Source: JANLQX01 sp031423635 (lineage in GTDB: Bacteria; Actinomycetota; Acidimicrobiia; Acidimicrobiales; JANYDT01). Taken from it: DNA of 64,000 bases. The stretch covers positions 1 to 64,000 of the forward strand of contig JANPFX010000011.1 in assembly GCA_031423635.1 (NCBI GenBank). The letters run 5' to 3'. Under the pieces are notes generated by a model that saw nothing but the letters and a program-made list of their open reading frames with translations, ran no database searches and had not been told where the DNA came from. Every line of letters starts with the position of its first letter. Within the stretch, counting starts at the first letter, position 1. Below, in pieces: positions 1 to 10,750 of the stretch. The translations under genes were made by a program, and so were the position numbers.

Positions 1-629
1 CGCGCACCGCGAGCAGGCGCGGCGTTGGCGACCGGCACGAGGTCGAAGCCATCGACCGGACGTTCAACGCCGTCGGTCAGTGTCTGGACGGACCAGCGAT
101 GCCCCCATGGATCGACGATCGCCCCCATGCGCGCCCCGTAGGCCTGATCCTCCGGGGGTCGCACGCCCCTCGCTCCACCGGCGACCGCCCGGGCGAACAC
201 CGCATCGACGTCATCGACGTAGATGCTCAACATGATCGAGCTGCCACCGAGTGTCGTCGGCGACACTGCGCCGTACTCGGGATACTCGTCGCTGATCATG
301 AGATGCGTGTCGCCGATCGTGAACTCGCCATGGCCGATGCGGCCGTCGCTCTGATCGACGTAGCGCTGGCCGACTTCGACGGCGCCGAACACGTCAGCGT
401 AGAAGGCCATGGCATCGGCGGCACCGGTGCAGCACAGGTACGCGGTGACGACATGGTGGCCGAGAGGAGTGCGAGTCATAGGGGAGCCTTTCGCAAGAAG
501 TGCCGTAGAGACAACAGAAGAACGAACTCCAAGAGCGCGTTCGAGGCGCATTCGCAGTTGCTCGGCGAACCTGCTGGGCGGCGTAAGCGGATCGTCGGAG
601 AGTCGGAGGGCGTCAAATGCGTCAGTCAT
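1..629 (-). CDS. VOC (glyoxalase/PhnB-like) protein with sigma-linked N-terminal extension, partial
   Basis: Runs off the left edge; 209 codons are visible. From about residue 51 (second Met at 479) it is a VOC-fold protein of the PhnB/bleomycin-resistance type, with AFYADVFGA, GEFTIGDTHLMISDE and DPWGHRWSVQT. The likely start is the ATG at 629, because it overlaps the stop of the upstream sigma gene by 8 bp (ATGACTGA) and the frame stays open into the VOC domain. That gives a 50-residue extension containing PPSRFAEQLRMRLERAL, a helical Arg-rich stretch. I recall similar tails in actinobacterial VOC proteins beside ECF sigma genes, so a role in sigma control is an inference. No substrate can be named. 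The alternative start at 479 would give a plain VOC protein. Confidence 0.8.
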   Translation of the reverse strand, partial: MTDAFDALRLSDDPLTPPSRFAEQLRMRLERALGVRSSVVSTALLAKGSPMTRTPLGHHVVTAYLCCTGAADAMAFYADVFGAVEVGQRYVDQSDGRIGHGEFTIGDTHLMISDEYPEYGAVSPTTLGGSSIMLSIYVDDVDAVFARAVAGGARGVRPPEDQAYGARMGAIVDPWGHRWSVQTLTDGVERPVDGFDLVPVANAAPARGA

Positions 630-1155
630 TGAGGTACCTCTGCAGCTGGATCTCGTACATCGCTCGGAACGCGATCCGGGCGCGGACGAGGAGCGCCTCG
701 GTGGCGTGCACCGTTCGACCGAGGACACGGGCAACCTCGGGAACGGAGAGTCCATCGAGATGTCGCAACGTGAGCGCGCAACGGTGGTGAAGACCAAGTT
801 CCGCGAGGGTCTCGCGAGTGACGTCGTCGCGCAGCGTCACCTCCCACGGGTCGTCGTGGTCAATGGCATCGGTTGCCACGGCACGTAGGTTCCGCTCCTC
901 GCGAGCGACGCGCCGAAAATGATCGAGCAGTTTGTGGCGGGCAATCCCCATCAGCCAGGCCACACTCACGTGGGAGGTGACCCCGGTTTGCACGCTGGTG
1001 ACAGCAGCGAGGAACGTCTCCGACGTGAGGTCCTGGGCGACGCCCTCGTTCGGCACTCGCCGACGCAGATAGCCATAGATCGCCGGGAGGGCCTCGTCGT
1101 AGAGACTCAAAAGCGTGGCACCCAGATCTGGGGCCGGCAGTGCGTCCATCAGCAA
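622..1155 (-). CDS. ECF-type RNA polymerase sigma factor
   Basis: A 177-residue group IV sigma-70 factor. Region 2 lies at about residues 17-85 (SLYDEALPAIYGYLRRR ... AWLMGIARHKLLDHFRR). Region 4 with its helix-turn-helix is at about 120-168 (ALTLRHLDGLSVPEVARVLG ... LLVRARIAFRAMY). The start is TTG at 1155 or ATG at 1149, and neither has a clear Shine-Dalgarno. No classical anti-sigma gene is next to it. Instead the stop codon overlaps the start of the VOC gene, so the two are translationally coupled and the VOC protein is the only candidate partner here. Target promoters cannot be told from the sequence. Confidence 0.9.
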   Translation of the reverse strand: MLMDALPAPDLGATLLSLYDEALPAIYGYLRRRVPNEGVAQDLTSETFLAAVTSVQTGVTSHVSVAWLMGIARHKLLDHFRRVAREERNLRAVATDAIDHDDPWEVTLRDDVTRETLAELGLHHRCALTLRHLDGLSVPEVARVLGRTVHATEALLVRARIAFRAMYEIQLQRYLND

Positions 1156-1211
1156 CGTTCATCGTTGCACGACGGACGGTTCCGACGGGCAGTCGGAAGA
1201 TCTCGTAGGAA

Positions 1212-1251
1212 GTTCGGGGTCTGCGTGGTTCTCACCGCGCAGACCCCGAAC
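1212..1251 (-). terminator. Hairpin terminator downstream of ino1
   Basis: A perfect 14-bp inverted repeat (arms 1212-1225 and 1238-1251, 12-nt loop) begins 23 bp after the ino1 stop. It has no T-tract, as is common in GC-rich actinobacteria. It separates ino1 from the sigma/VOC operon. Confidence 0.75.
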
Positions 1252-1273
1252 GCCCGCAGTCAGAACGACGCAC

Positions 1274-2572
<1,299 letters not shown>

Positions 2573-2647
2573 GACGGACAGCCTTGACCAAAGGATTTAC
2601 TCAGGCAAACGAGCAAACCATAAGTAGTTCTTTGGGAGACTGCTACG

Positions 2648-3559
2648 GTGCGCGAGCTCCCCAACCTTTCGGTCCACCAACTGTTGTACGTGCGCGAGGC
2701 CGCCCAGGCAGCCACCTGGTCGGACGCAGCCCGCCGTCTCGGGGTCACCCAGCCGGCCCTCTCCCAGGGCGTCGCCGAGGTCGAGCGGCGGCTCGGCGTC
2801 CGCCTGTTCGACCGACGGTCCCGCCTTCGGACACCGACGCCGGAACTGCGCGAAGTGCTCACGGTTGCCGAGCAGATCCTGAGCGGCATCGGTGATCTCG
2901 ACCGACGCCTGCACGAGTTGCAGTCCGGCGAGCGCGGCACGGTGCGCCTCGGAATGATCGACACGGCGGCGCTCGGCTCGCTCGCACCGGCCGTCGCCGC
3001 CTTTCGCGCCAGGTTTCCCGAGGTCCACGTGACCATCGTCGTCGAAGCCTCGATGTCGCTCTCGGAGCGGGTGGCGGCCGGCGAACTCGACCTCGCCGTG
3101 GTCGTCGGGCCGAATCCGGTCACCGCCCGACTCGGCCGGCGGCTCGAGATGACGTCGCTGTTCGACGAAGGCATCTACGTGTACCCTGCCGTCGATGCGA
3201 CCGGAAAATCCCCCAAGCGAGTGCCACCGTCGCGCTGGGGTCCGTGGGTTGCGTACCCGAGCGGATCGCAGAGCCGTGAGCTGATCGTCTCCGCCCTCGC
3301 CCGGCGGGGCGTGTCGATGGACGTCGTGGCCGAATCCTCGAATCCCGACGTACTCCGACAGATGGTCCGCCTCGGCGTCGGTTGGTGCGCGCTCCCCGAG
3401 GACGTCGCCGAGACGGGGGCAAGTCCGCTGACCCGCCTCCCCGGCGCAGCACTGACCGAACGCGGGATCGTGGCCATCCGTCGGGCTGACGCGCTGCCCA
3501 ACGCCGGCGCCGAGCGGCTGTTCGAGGACCTCCGGACGGCACGCCTGGCGGCAGTCTGA
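2648..3559 (+). CDS. LysR-family transcriptional regulator
   Basis: 303 residues. An N-terminal winged helix-turn-helix (about 7-66, with TWSDAARRLGVTQPALSQGV as the HTH) is followed by a linker helix and a periplasmic-binding-protein-like effector domain from about residue 95. The GTG start has a good SD (GGGAG, 9 nt upstream). It is transcribed away from ino1 across a 75-bp intergenic region, the usual LysR layout in which the regulator controls itself and its divergent neighbour. The ligand is unknown; an inositol-pathway signal is a guess from context only. Confidence 0.9.
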   Translation: MRELPNLSVHQLLYVREAAQAATWSDAARRLGVTQPALSQGVAEVERRLGVRLFDRRSRLRTPTPELREVLTVAEQILSGIGDLDRRLHELQSGERGTVRLGMIDTAALGSLAPAVAAFRARFPEVHVTIVVEASMSLSERVAAGELDLAVVVGPNPVTARLGRRLEMTSLFDEGIYVYPAVDATGKSPKRVPPSRWGPWVAYPSGSQSRELIVSALARRGVSMDVVAESSNPDVLRQMVRLGVGWCALPEDVAETGASPLTRLPGAALTERGIVAIRRADALPNAGAERLFEDLRTARLAAV

Positions 3560-3700
3560 CCAACGTTCGGGCCGCCGGAGCACGTCGAACGCGCCGGCCG
3601 GCGATGGTCGCGACGGCAACCGAGTGAGCGAACGGCCTCAACTCCGAGGCCCGCCGCGCCGAAACACGGGGACCAGAAGTTTGTCGAAAGGCCCCTCCCC

Positions 3701-6700
3701 GTGGCGCAGTCCCTCTCTCCCCGCACTCCCAACGCGTCCACTCGGACCCTGAGGCCGCTTCTGCGGGTCAGTGTCCGGATCGGCGCGTCGATCGCGCTCT
3801 TCACACCGCTGCTCGTCGCCCCGTTCCTCGGCGGATCGACCTCGGCGACGGCGGCACCCTCACCGATCACGGGGGTGATCTTCAACGATCAGGACGGCAA
3901 CGGGACTCAGGGTGTGGGCGAGCCCGGGATCGGCGGCGTGACCATCGTGGCATACGACGCCACCGGGGCGAGCGTCGGCAGCGACACCTCATCGGCGACG
4001 GCGACGGTTGGTGCGTTCTCGATCTCGGGGACCGACAACACGACGCAATACCGGGTCGAGGTCACCAAGCCCGCCGGGTACGAAGTGGGGCCCAAGGGCA
4101 CGCCGCTCACGTCGTTCGCCAACGGCGGAGCGGCCGTGAACGTCGGGCTGTTCGACCCCTCCGCCTGGTGTCAGTCGAACCCGGCGGCGGCGACGTCGTG
4201 CTTCAAGAACGGTGACAGCGATGACGGAACCGTGGCGCCCGAATCAGGGCTGGTCACGTTCCCGACCAACGTCAGCGGGTCGCCGACCCAGACCAACCGG
4301 GGCACGCTCGGTCAGATCGGCTCGGTGTGGGGTCTCGCCCGCAAGCCCAGCAACGGGACGATCTATGCGGCGGCCTACGTCAAGCGCCACGCCGGACTGA
4401 CGTCCGCCGGTGCCGGCGCGATCTACGCATCGCCGGCCGCGGGTTCGCCGACGCTGCTGGCGACCATCCCGAACGTCGGCTTCACGGCTACGAACGCCGC
4501 TCGCGGCCTCGGCCTGCTCGCCTCGCCGAGCCAGGATGACCAGGCATTCAGCGTCGTCGGCACGCAGGGCCTCGGCGGGATGGACCTATCGGGCGACGAG
4601 TCGACCCTCTACGTCGTGAATCTCAACGACCGCTCTGTCTATCCGGTCTCGACGTCGAGCGGCACGGTCGGTTCCCCCGTTGCGATTCCGACGTCGTCGT
4701 GCGCAGCGGGCAACGCTCGGCCGTTCGGCCTTGTGTGGCGCGCCGGCAATGTGTACGTCGGTGTCGTGTGCGACGCCGCGTCTGGAACAGCGGCAAACCT
4801 CAGCGCACGCATCGAGGTGTACGACGGCTCATCGTGGTCGACGGCGCTCTCCTTCCCGCTCGATTTCGTCAAAGGCTGCGCCGTCACGTGGACCTCGGCC
4901 CCGGCGACCTGCGCCTGGCACCCGTGGTCGGACGCGCTGACCCCCTTCGCCGGCACCAGTTACTCCGAACCCCAACCGATGCTGACCGGTCTCGACTTCG
5001 ACAACCAGGGTTCGTTGATCATGGGATTCCGTGACCGGAACGGCGATCGTTTCGGGCGTTCCAACCTGAGTCCGTCGAGCTTCGGACCGTCGACGAACGT
5101 CGAGTACCAAACCGGCGGCGACATCCTGCGGGCACGCTCGAACGGCGACACCACGTTCACCCTCGAATCCAACGCCGACGATGGTCTCAGCCCGGCCACC
5201 GCCGGAGCGAACACGTCCTCCGGCCCCGGAGGCGGTGAGTTCTACTTCGACGAGTCGTACCCCTCCGTTCACGAGGAAACAGCGACCGGCGCCGTTGCCT
5301 CCTTCGGGGCATCCGTCCTTGCGTCGGTCTACGACCCGGCCGACGGTGCCCGGACGACCTACACCGGTGGCGTGGAGACGTACTCCAACACCACCGGCGC
5401 CCGCTTGAACGGCGCACTCCTGTACGACGCCACTCCGGGGAACGGCACGTTCGGCAAGGCCAGCGGCCTTGGCGATCTCGAGCTGCTCTGCAACGCCGCA
5501 CCCATCGAGATCGGCGATCGCGTGTGGCTCGACACCGACGCAGACGGTGTGCAGGATCCGGGAGAAACCCCTCTGGCCGGCATCAGCGTGGAACTGCGTT
5601 CGGGGGCAACCGTCGTCGACACCGCCGTGACCGATGCCCAGGGCTACTACCTGTTCAGCAACGCAACCGGCACGTCGACATCGTCACGCCGCTACGGGCT
5701 CACGGCGATGACGGCATACGGAACGTTCACCGTGGTGGTGCCGATGACGCAGACAACGATCACCACGAACGGCTACCTGCTGACCACGGCGAACGTGTCG
5801 TCGTCGCCGACCGGGGGCACCGACGAGCGTGACTCGGACGCCACGCTCGATGTCGCCGGCGACGCGCGGATCAGCGTGAGCACGGGGGCACCCGGCCAGA
5901 ACAACCACTCCTACGACGTCGGATTCGTCAGCCCGCCCCCACCTACCACCACGACGAGCACGACAACCACGACAACGACAACCACCACGACAACCACCAC
6001 GACCAGCACCACGACAACCACCACGACACCACCAACCACCACCACAGCACCGACGACCACGACCACGACCCCGTCGAGCACAACGATCGCGTCGACGACG
6101 ACGACCACTGCATCCTCGACTACCACCACCACTCGCTCGTTCACAACCACCCCCCCGTCGAGCACAACCACCACTACGATCCCCGACACCACGACCACGA
6201 TCCCCGACACGACCACCACGTCGAGCTCGCTCCCGCCGCCGACCGTCGTGGCGCCATCGACCACCACCACGCCCGTCACGACGACGACTCCCGTCACCAC
6301 CACAACGGCCACCACGACGACCGTGGGGCCGACGACAGTCGCGCCGACGACCACCACGATTCCGTGCGTGTCGATTGGCGACGATGTCTACGCCGACCGG
6401 AACCGCAACGGCATACGTGACGACCGCGAGCGGGGCATCCCGAACGCAACCGTGACGGTCACGCTCGCCGACGGCCGCACGATCACCGCCATCACCGACG
6501 CGAACGGGAAGTACGGGGTCGCCTGCGTCCCACCCGGCACGGTGTCCGTGAAGGTGAGCGGCGTCGATCCGCTCGCCAAGCCCACGACCCCCACCGTGCT
6601 CGATCCGTTCAGCCTGCAGGTGAGCCGACTCGACGCCGACTTCGGGTTCGACATGTCCTCCGTGCTCGGGTTCGACATCGAGGCGGCTCCGGCGGTCGCG

Positions 6701-6826
6701 TTCACCGGCAGCAACTCGCACCGCGAGGTGCAGACCGCCAGCTGGATGCTCTCGGCCGGCGGCGCCCTGGTCCTCGTCGCCACGCGGCGACGGAGGGCCC
6801 CGAAATCGGCGAAAGCCGGTTCATGA
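3701..6826 (+). CDS. Wall-anchored SdrD B-like surface protein with threonine-rich stalk
   Basis: 1041 residues with a GTG start and SD AAAGG. The N-terminus is a signal peptide (hydrophobic about 25-45, ending near ATAAPS). It is followed by an SdrD B-like beta-sandwich (about 55-150, GVIFNDQDGNGTQGVGEPGI), a long Gly/Ser/Asp-rich region (about 150-600) that reads like a beta-propeller or lectin-like ectodomain, and a second B-like domain (about 608-745, IEIGDRVWLDTDADGVQDPGE). A Thr/Pro stalk occupies about 747-887. A third B-like domain (about 888-990, CVSIGDDVYADRNRNGIRDD) follows. The C-terminus has AVAFTGSNS, a hydrophobic helix and an Arg cluster, a sorting-signal-like tail whose motif is not LPXTG. 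Its stop overlaps the following ABC gene by 4 bp. The ligand is unknown. Confidence 0.85.
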   Translation: MAQSLSPRTPNASTRTLRPLLRVSVRIGASIALFTPLLVAPFLGGSTSATAAPSPITGVIFNDQDGNGTQGVGEPGIGGVTIVAYDATGASVGSDTSSATATVGAFSISGTDNTTQYRVEVTKPAGYEVGPKGTPLTSFANGGAAVNVGLFDPSAWCQSNPAAATSCFKNGDSDDGTVAPESGLVTFPTNVSGSPTQTNRGTLGQIGSVWGLARKPSNGTIYAAAYVKRHAGLTSAGAGAIYASPAAGSPTLLATIPNVGFTATNAARGLGLLASPSQDDQAFSVVGTQGLGGMDLSGDESTLYVVNLNDRSVYPVSTSSGTVGSPVAIPTSSCAAGNARPFGLVWRAGNVYVGVVCDAASGTAANLSARIEVYDGSSWSTALSFPLDFVKGCAVTWTSAPATCAWHPWSDALTPFAGTSYSEPQPMLTGLDFDNQGSLIMGFRDRNGDRFGRSNLSPSSFGPSTNVEYQTGGDILRARSNGDTTFTLESNADDGLSPATAGANTSSGPGGGEFYFDESYPSVHEETATGAVASFGASVLASVYDPADGARTTYTGGVETYSNTTGARLNGALLYDATPGNGTFGKASGLGDLELLCNAAPIEIGDRVWLDTDADGVQDPGETPLAGISVELRSGATVVDTAVTDAQGYYLFSNATGTSTSSRRYGLTAMTAYGTFTVVVPMTQTTITTNGYLLTTANVSSSPTGGTDERDSDATLDVAGDARISVSTGAPGQNNHSYDVGFVSPPPPTTTTSTTTTTTTTTTTTTTTSTTTTTTTPPTTTTAPTTTTTTPSSTTIASTTTTTASSTTTTTRSFTTTPPSSTTTTTIPDTTTTIPDTTTTSSSLPPPTVVAPSTTTTPVTTTTPVTTTTATTTTVGPTTVAPTTTTIPCVSIGDDVYADRNRNGIRDDRERGIPNATVTVTLADGRTITAITDANGKYGVACVPPGTVSVKVSGVDPLAKPTTPTVLDPFSLQVSRLDADFGFDMSSVLGFDIEAAPAVAFTGSNSHREVQTASWMLSAGGALVLVATRRRRAPKSAKAGS
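5938..6360 (+). repeat. Low-complexity Thr codon tract (stalk of the surface protein)
   Basis: About 420 bp made mainly of ACC, ACG and ACA codons with interspersed Pro and Ser codons. It lies within the coding sequence and stays in frame. It encodes the Thr-rich stalk, which is likely extended and possibly O-glycosylated. Such tracts can change length by slippage. Confidence 0.9.
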
Positions 6827-7632
6827 CCGCAGTTTCCGTGCAGGGCGTCGCAAAGGCCTTCGGGTCGCGCTCCGCCCTGTCCGACGTGACCTTCGACGTC
6901 CCCCGAGGGGTGTTCTTCGGTCTTGTCGGTCCGAACGGTGCCGGGAAGACGACGCTGCTTCGCGCCATCACCGGCATCGCCGCGCCGGACACGGGGACCA
7001 TCGGGATCCTCGGCCGGAGCGTCTGGCCGGACCCGGCGGCAATCCGTCCGATCACGGGTTCACTCCCGGATGACCTTCGGCTCCTCGAACGGCTGTCGGG
7101 ACGCGAACTGCTCGGATACTGCGGTCTGATACGCAAGATCCCACCGGCAGAAGTGCAACGGCGGGCCGAACACCTTCTGGAGATCCTCGGCTTCGCCGCG
7201 AACGCCGACGAACTGGTGGCGGACTACTCCACCGGAATGCGCAAGAAAATCGGACTCGCCGCCGCCATGATGCACGCGCCGGGCGTGCTGATCCTCGACG
7301 AGCCTTTCGAATCGGTCGACCCGATCTCCGTTCGTTCCCTGCTCGATGTTCTGCGAACGTATCAACGGGCCGGGGGAACGGTCGTCCTCTCGAGCCATGT
7401 GATGGACACGGTGGAGAAGCTCTGCTCCCACGTCGCGATCCTCCATCACGGCGAAGTGCTGGCGGCGGGCGACATCGACTTCGTCACTACCGGGATGCGA
7501 CTCGAGGACCGTTTCATCGAAGCCGTTGGAGGCGTCCGCCCCGATGACGACCTCGCGTGGCTGCTCACCGTCGGGTCCTCCGACTCCGACGCCCGAACGA
7601 CAATCGGTCTCACCGAGGCGCGGCGTCGGTGA
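6823..7632 (+). CDS. ABC transporter ATP-binding protein
   Basis: 269 residues. Walker A is GPNGAGKTT (about 38-46). The signature is YSTGMRKK in place of LSGGQ, which is typical of the ABC-2/exporter ATPases. Walker B is VLILDEPFESVDP, and an H-loop His follows in VVLSSHVMDT. The start overlaps the stop of the surface-protein gene (ATGA), and its own stop overlaps the permease start (GTGA), so the three are translationally coupled. This suggests a two-component exporter made together with the surface protein. Substrate unknown. Confidence 0.93.
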   Translation: MTAVSVQGVAKAFGSRSALSDVTFDVPRGVFFGLVGPNGAGKTTLLRAITGIAAPDTGTIGILGRSVWPDPAAIRPITGSLPDDLRLLERLSGRELLGYCGLIRKIPPAEVQRRAEHLLEILGFAANADELVADYSTGMRKKIGLAAAMMHAPGVLILDEPFESVDPISVRSLLDVLRTYQRAGGTVVLSSHVMDTVEKLCSHVAILHHGEVLAAGDIDFVTTGMRLEDRFIEAVGGVRPDDDLAWLLTVGSSDSDARTTIGLTEARRR

Positions 7633-9257
7633 GCACGGCCCGCCTCCTCGTGAGCCTCAAGCTCACCCTGCTCCGCAACGCCATGTTCACTTCGCGTTGG
7701 AAAACCGCCGGGTCGATTGCCTTCCTCGCCGCATCACTCGGCGGATCGATCTACACCGCGGCGAACTTGGCGAGGTCGATTCGAGCGGTACCGGCGCAGG
7801 CCAATGCGACGTCACCATCGCTCGGCAACGTCGTAGTCACCACGACCATCCTGTTCGCCATCTGGGTCTTCGGCCCTCTGCTCGTCGGTGGCGTCGACGA
7901 GTCTCTCGACCCGACCCGACTCGCCTTGCTCCCGCTCACCCCTCGGGAGATGCGTCGTGGCCTCGTGGCCGGATCACTCATCGGCACGCTTCCGGTGGGC
8001 ACGGTCATTGCTCTTTCCGGGATGATCATTGGCCAGCCTGCCCGCCCCCTCCAGCTCGTCTGTGCACTTCTCATTGCCCTGACTCTGCTCCTGCTGTGCC
8101 TCGGCGCCTCACGGGCACTCGCCGTTGCGCTCGCCTATGCGAGCCGTTCACGACGCGGCAAGGACCTGGCCATGCTGCTGGCGTCGCTCGGGGCGGCGGC
8201 GCTGTTCCTCGGCACGCAGGCGGTGCGCTTCTTCGACGACTCGACGCGCAATCACATCATCCGCTGGCTGAGGATTCTCCCATCGGGGCAGCTCGGCGTC
8301 GCCGTCGCCGAACTGCAGACGGGCCGGGTCGACCTCGCGCTGCTCCGGACGCTCCCCTGGCTCGCCGCGGCCATCGTGCTGATCCGCCTGTGGCTCTCCG
8401 GTCTCGACCGACTGCTCGTCGATGGCGAGCGAGTGGTGCACGTTCGCGCTTCGGGTGACCGATCCCCGCTGGCGCTCGTTCCCCGCTCCCTTCGCCGCTG
8501 GGCGACGAGCCCCGCTGTGGTGATGGCCTCCAAGGATCTGCGGTACCTCGCCCGATCACCGCAACGGCGCTCGTCGCTGATCGTCACCGTCGTCATCGGC
8601 ACCGTGTTCGCCCTGCTGCAGTCGATGCGGTACGCCGGCGGGACCGAGCTTGCCGTGCTCGGCGCGCCGATCGCGGTGCTCTTCGGCGTTCACGCCACCA
8701 ACAACCTGCTCGGCACCGACGCGGCATCGCTCTGGATCGATCAGGGTGCCGGCATCACCCTCCGCCAACAACTCGTCGCCCGTGGTGTGGCAGCCACGCC
8801 GAACCTCATCGTCCCGACCATTCTCGCCGCCGGCGTGCTGGCGATCCTCAACGGCGGCACGCGCGCGTTCTTCCTCATCGTGGTGCTCTCGCTGACCTGC
8901 TGGGGCCTGCCACTCGGCATCGGTTCCGTGGTCTCGGTCATCGCGCCGTTCAGCCAACCGGACGTCGGCAACCCCCATGCCAATCGCCGCGCCTCGGCGG
9001 GACGCGGCGGACTTGTCAGCGTGATGGCCGTGGTCGGCATCTGCTCACTCGGCCTGTCTGCACTGCCGGTGATGGCCGTCGTTGGCATCGCCTGGTCCAC
9101 CCCGTCGATGCCGATGCTGATGGTTCTGGCGATCGTCCTCTCGACCCTGTGGTCACTCGTCGTCTGGCGGGCCAGACTCTGGCTCGGCCTTCGCGTCGTC
9201 CGCGGACGGGAGTTCGACCTTCTCGCCGACCTCGGCGGCCGGCGAGCGCTCAGCTAG
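7629..9257 (+). CDS. ABC transporter permease (ABC-2-like, multi-spanning)
   Basis: 542 residues. The GTG at 7629 is chosen because it overlaps the stop of the ATPase gene (GTGA). The sequence holds many hydrophobic segments: near the N-terminus (about 18-40), around GNVVVTTTILFAIWVFGPLL, then pairs in the middle and a cluster at the C-terminus (GLVSVMAVVGICSLGLSALP and beyond). I count roughly 10-12 membrane spans. It has no ATPase domain of its own and pairs with the preceding gene. The substrate is not readable; the operon position suggests export linked to the wall protein. Confidence 0.88.
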   Translation: MSTARLLVSLKLTLLRNAMFTSRWKTAGSIAFLAASLGGSIYTAANLARSIRAVPAQANATSPSLGNVVVTTTILFAIWVFGPLLVGGVDESLDPTRLALLPLTPREMRRGLVAGSLIGTLPVGTVIALSGMIIGQPARPLQLVCALLIALTLLLLCLGASRALAVALAYASRSRRGKDLAMLLASLGAAALFLGTQAVRFFDDSTRNHIIRWLRILPSGQLGVAVAELQTGRVDLALLRTLPWLAAAIVLIRLWLSGLDRLLVDGERVVHVRASGDRSPLALVPRSLRRWATSPAVVMASKDLRYLARSPQRRSSLIVTVVIGTVFALLQSMRYAGGTELAVLGAPIAVLFGVHATNNLLGTDAASLWIDQGAGITLRQQLVARGVAATPNLIVPTILAAGVLAILNGGTRAFFLIVVLSLTCWGLPLGIGSVVSVIAPFSQPDVGNPHANRRASAGRGGLVSVMAVVGICSLGLSALPVMAVVGIAWSTPSMPMLMVLAIVLSTLWSLVVWRARLWLGLRVVRGREFDLLADLGGRRALS

Positions 9258-9268
9258 TGCTCTGTGCG

Positions 9269-10750
9269 TCAGCGCACTCGGACGAGTCGCAGGACGTCGG
9301 TGATCGCTTCACCGGTATCGGGCGCGCCGGCGAGCACGGCAACGACATCGCCCTGTTGCACGATGCCGGCCTTCTCGGAGGACTCGACCGCGAACCATAC
9401 GATCTCATCGATCGTGTTCCGCTCTTCCACAATCAGGCACTGCACACCCCAGGAGAGCAACAGCTGCCGTGATGTGCGCAACGACGGGGTGATCGCCACG
9501 AGGAGCGTCCGGGGCCGGAACCGGCCGAGCGACCGGGCCGTCATGCCGCTACGCGTGCAGCAGAGGATGGCGGCCACGTGCGCATCGTCGGCGGCCTGCC
9601 ACGCGGCATGTGACATGGCATCGGTGATCGTGATCGCCCCCTCGGCGCGTCCCCGGCGCTGCAGTCGGCCGAGGCGAGCGCCCCACTGCGCATAGTTGGC
9701 CGATTCCTCGGCACGCTTCGCGATCCGCCGCATGGTCCGCACCACGTGCGTCGGATCCCGGCCTATCGCCGTTTCCCCCGAGAGCATCACCGCGTCGGTG
9801 CCGTCGAACACGGCGTTCGCAACGTCGGTGACCTCGGCCCGGGTCGGCTGCGGCGAGGTGATCATCGATTCGAGCATCTGCGTCGCGGTGATCACCGGGA
9901 CGCCCCGGGCAACACAAAGACGGATGATCCTGTTCTGCACGTGCGGCACGTCCTCGAACGCGCACTCGATGCCGAGATCCCCACGGGCGACCATCAGCAC
10001 GTCCGCTGCTTCGACGATCGCGTCGAGGTCATCGAGGGCGGCCGTCGTCTCGATCTTCGCCACGAGCATCGGACCTGGGCCAAGTGCTGCTCGAGCTCGA
10101 TCGAGGTCCGACGCCGCACGCACGAACGACAGGGCGACAAAGTCGGGCTCGACGGCCTTCAGTCGCTCGATGAGTTCGAAGTCCTGCGCTGTCGGGGTGG
10201 TCATGCGCAAACGTGTCGACGGGATGTGGACACCCGGGCGTCCCTGTACGAGCCCTCCGGCAATGACGGTCGCAAGTGAACGCGTCCCGTCGCTCTCCGT
10301 CACGGTCAAGGTGACGGCACCGTCACCGAGGGCCACCTTGTCACCCTCCTGCAGCTCCGACACCGATTCATCGTTGACCTCTATGCGGGTGCCCGACGAG
10401 CCTTCGCGGCCGTAGGCCAACTCGACCACGTCACCCTCGTGGAGACGGACGCCCCCGTCCGGGAACGAGGCGGCGCGGACCTTCGGCCCAGGTAGGTCGC
10501 AGAGGATCCCGACAGGAATGCCGACGCGTTCGGACACTTCACGGATGAGCCGGAACGTCGCCAGGTGAGCGGCGACATCGCCGTGGCTGAGGTTCAGGCG
10601 GAACACGTCGACTCCGGCGCTGAGGAGCCCGGCAATCCCTTCATCCGACGATGACGCCGGTCCGATGGTGGCGACAATCTTCGTCCGCGATCGGCCGACG
10701 GCGTCGGCCTCCGGAGAGGAGGCGGCGAGAGAAGCGAGGACGGTGGTCAT
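9269..10750 (-). CDS. pyk: Pyruvate kinase
   Basis: 493 residues. It catalyses phosphoenolpyruvate + ADP to pyruvate + ATP, the last step of glycolysis. The N-terminal TKIVATIGPAS, the FRLNLSHG loop, the active-site lysine signature MLVAKIETTAALDDLD, VARGDLGIE and VMLSGETAIG are all present. The C-terminal allosteric-type domain ends at VLRLVRVR, with no PEP-utiliser extension. The ATG at 10750 is chosen over an upstream in-frame start because it overlaps the stop of mtr (TGATG). So pyk is the second gene of an mtr-pyk operon, an uncommon pairing. Confidence 0.95.
   Translation of the reverse strand: MTTVLASLAASSPEADAVGRSRTKIVATIGPASSSDEGIAGLLSAGVDVFRLNLSHGDVAAHLATFRLIREVSERVGIPVGILCDLPGPKVRAASFPDGGVRLHEGDVVELAYGREGSSGTRIEVNDESVSELQEGDKVALGDGAVTLTVTESDGTRSLATVIAGGLVQGRPGVHIPSTRLRMTTPTAQDFELIERLKAVEPDFVALSFVRAASDLDRARAALGPGPMLVAKIETTAALDDLDAIVEAADVLMVARGDLGIECAFEDVPHVQNRIIRLCVARGVPVITATQMLESMITSPQPTRAEVTDVANAVFDGTDAVMLSGETAIGRDPTHVVRTMRRIAKRAEESANYAQWGARLGRLQRRGRAEGAITITDAMSHAAWQAADDAHVAAILCCTRSGMTARSLGRFRPRTLLVAITPSLRTSRQLLLSWGVQCLIVEERNTIDEIVWFAVESSEKAGIVQQGDVVAVLAGAPDTGEAITDVLRLVRVR

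Noticed and set aside
5938..6360. Simple repeat that might be a microsatellite or CRISPR
   Set aside because: It is in frame, encodes a Thr-rich stalk, and has no spacer structure.
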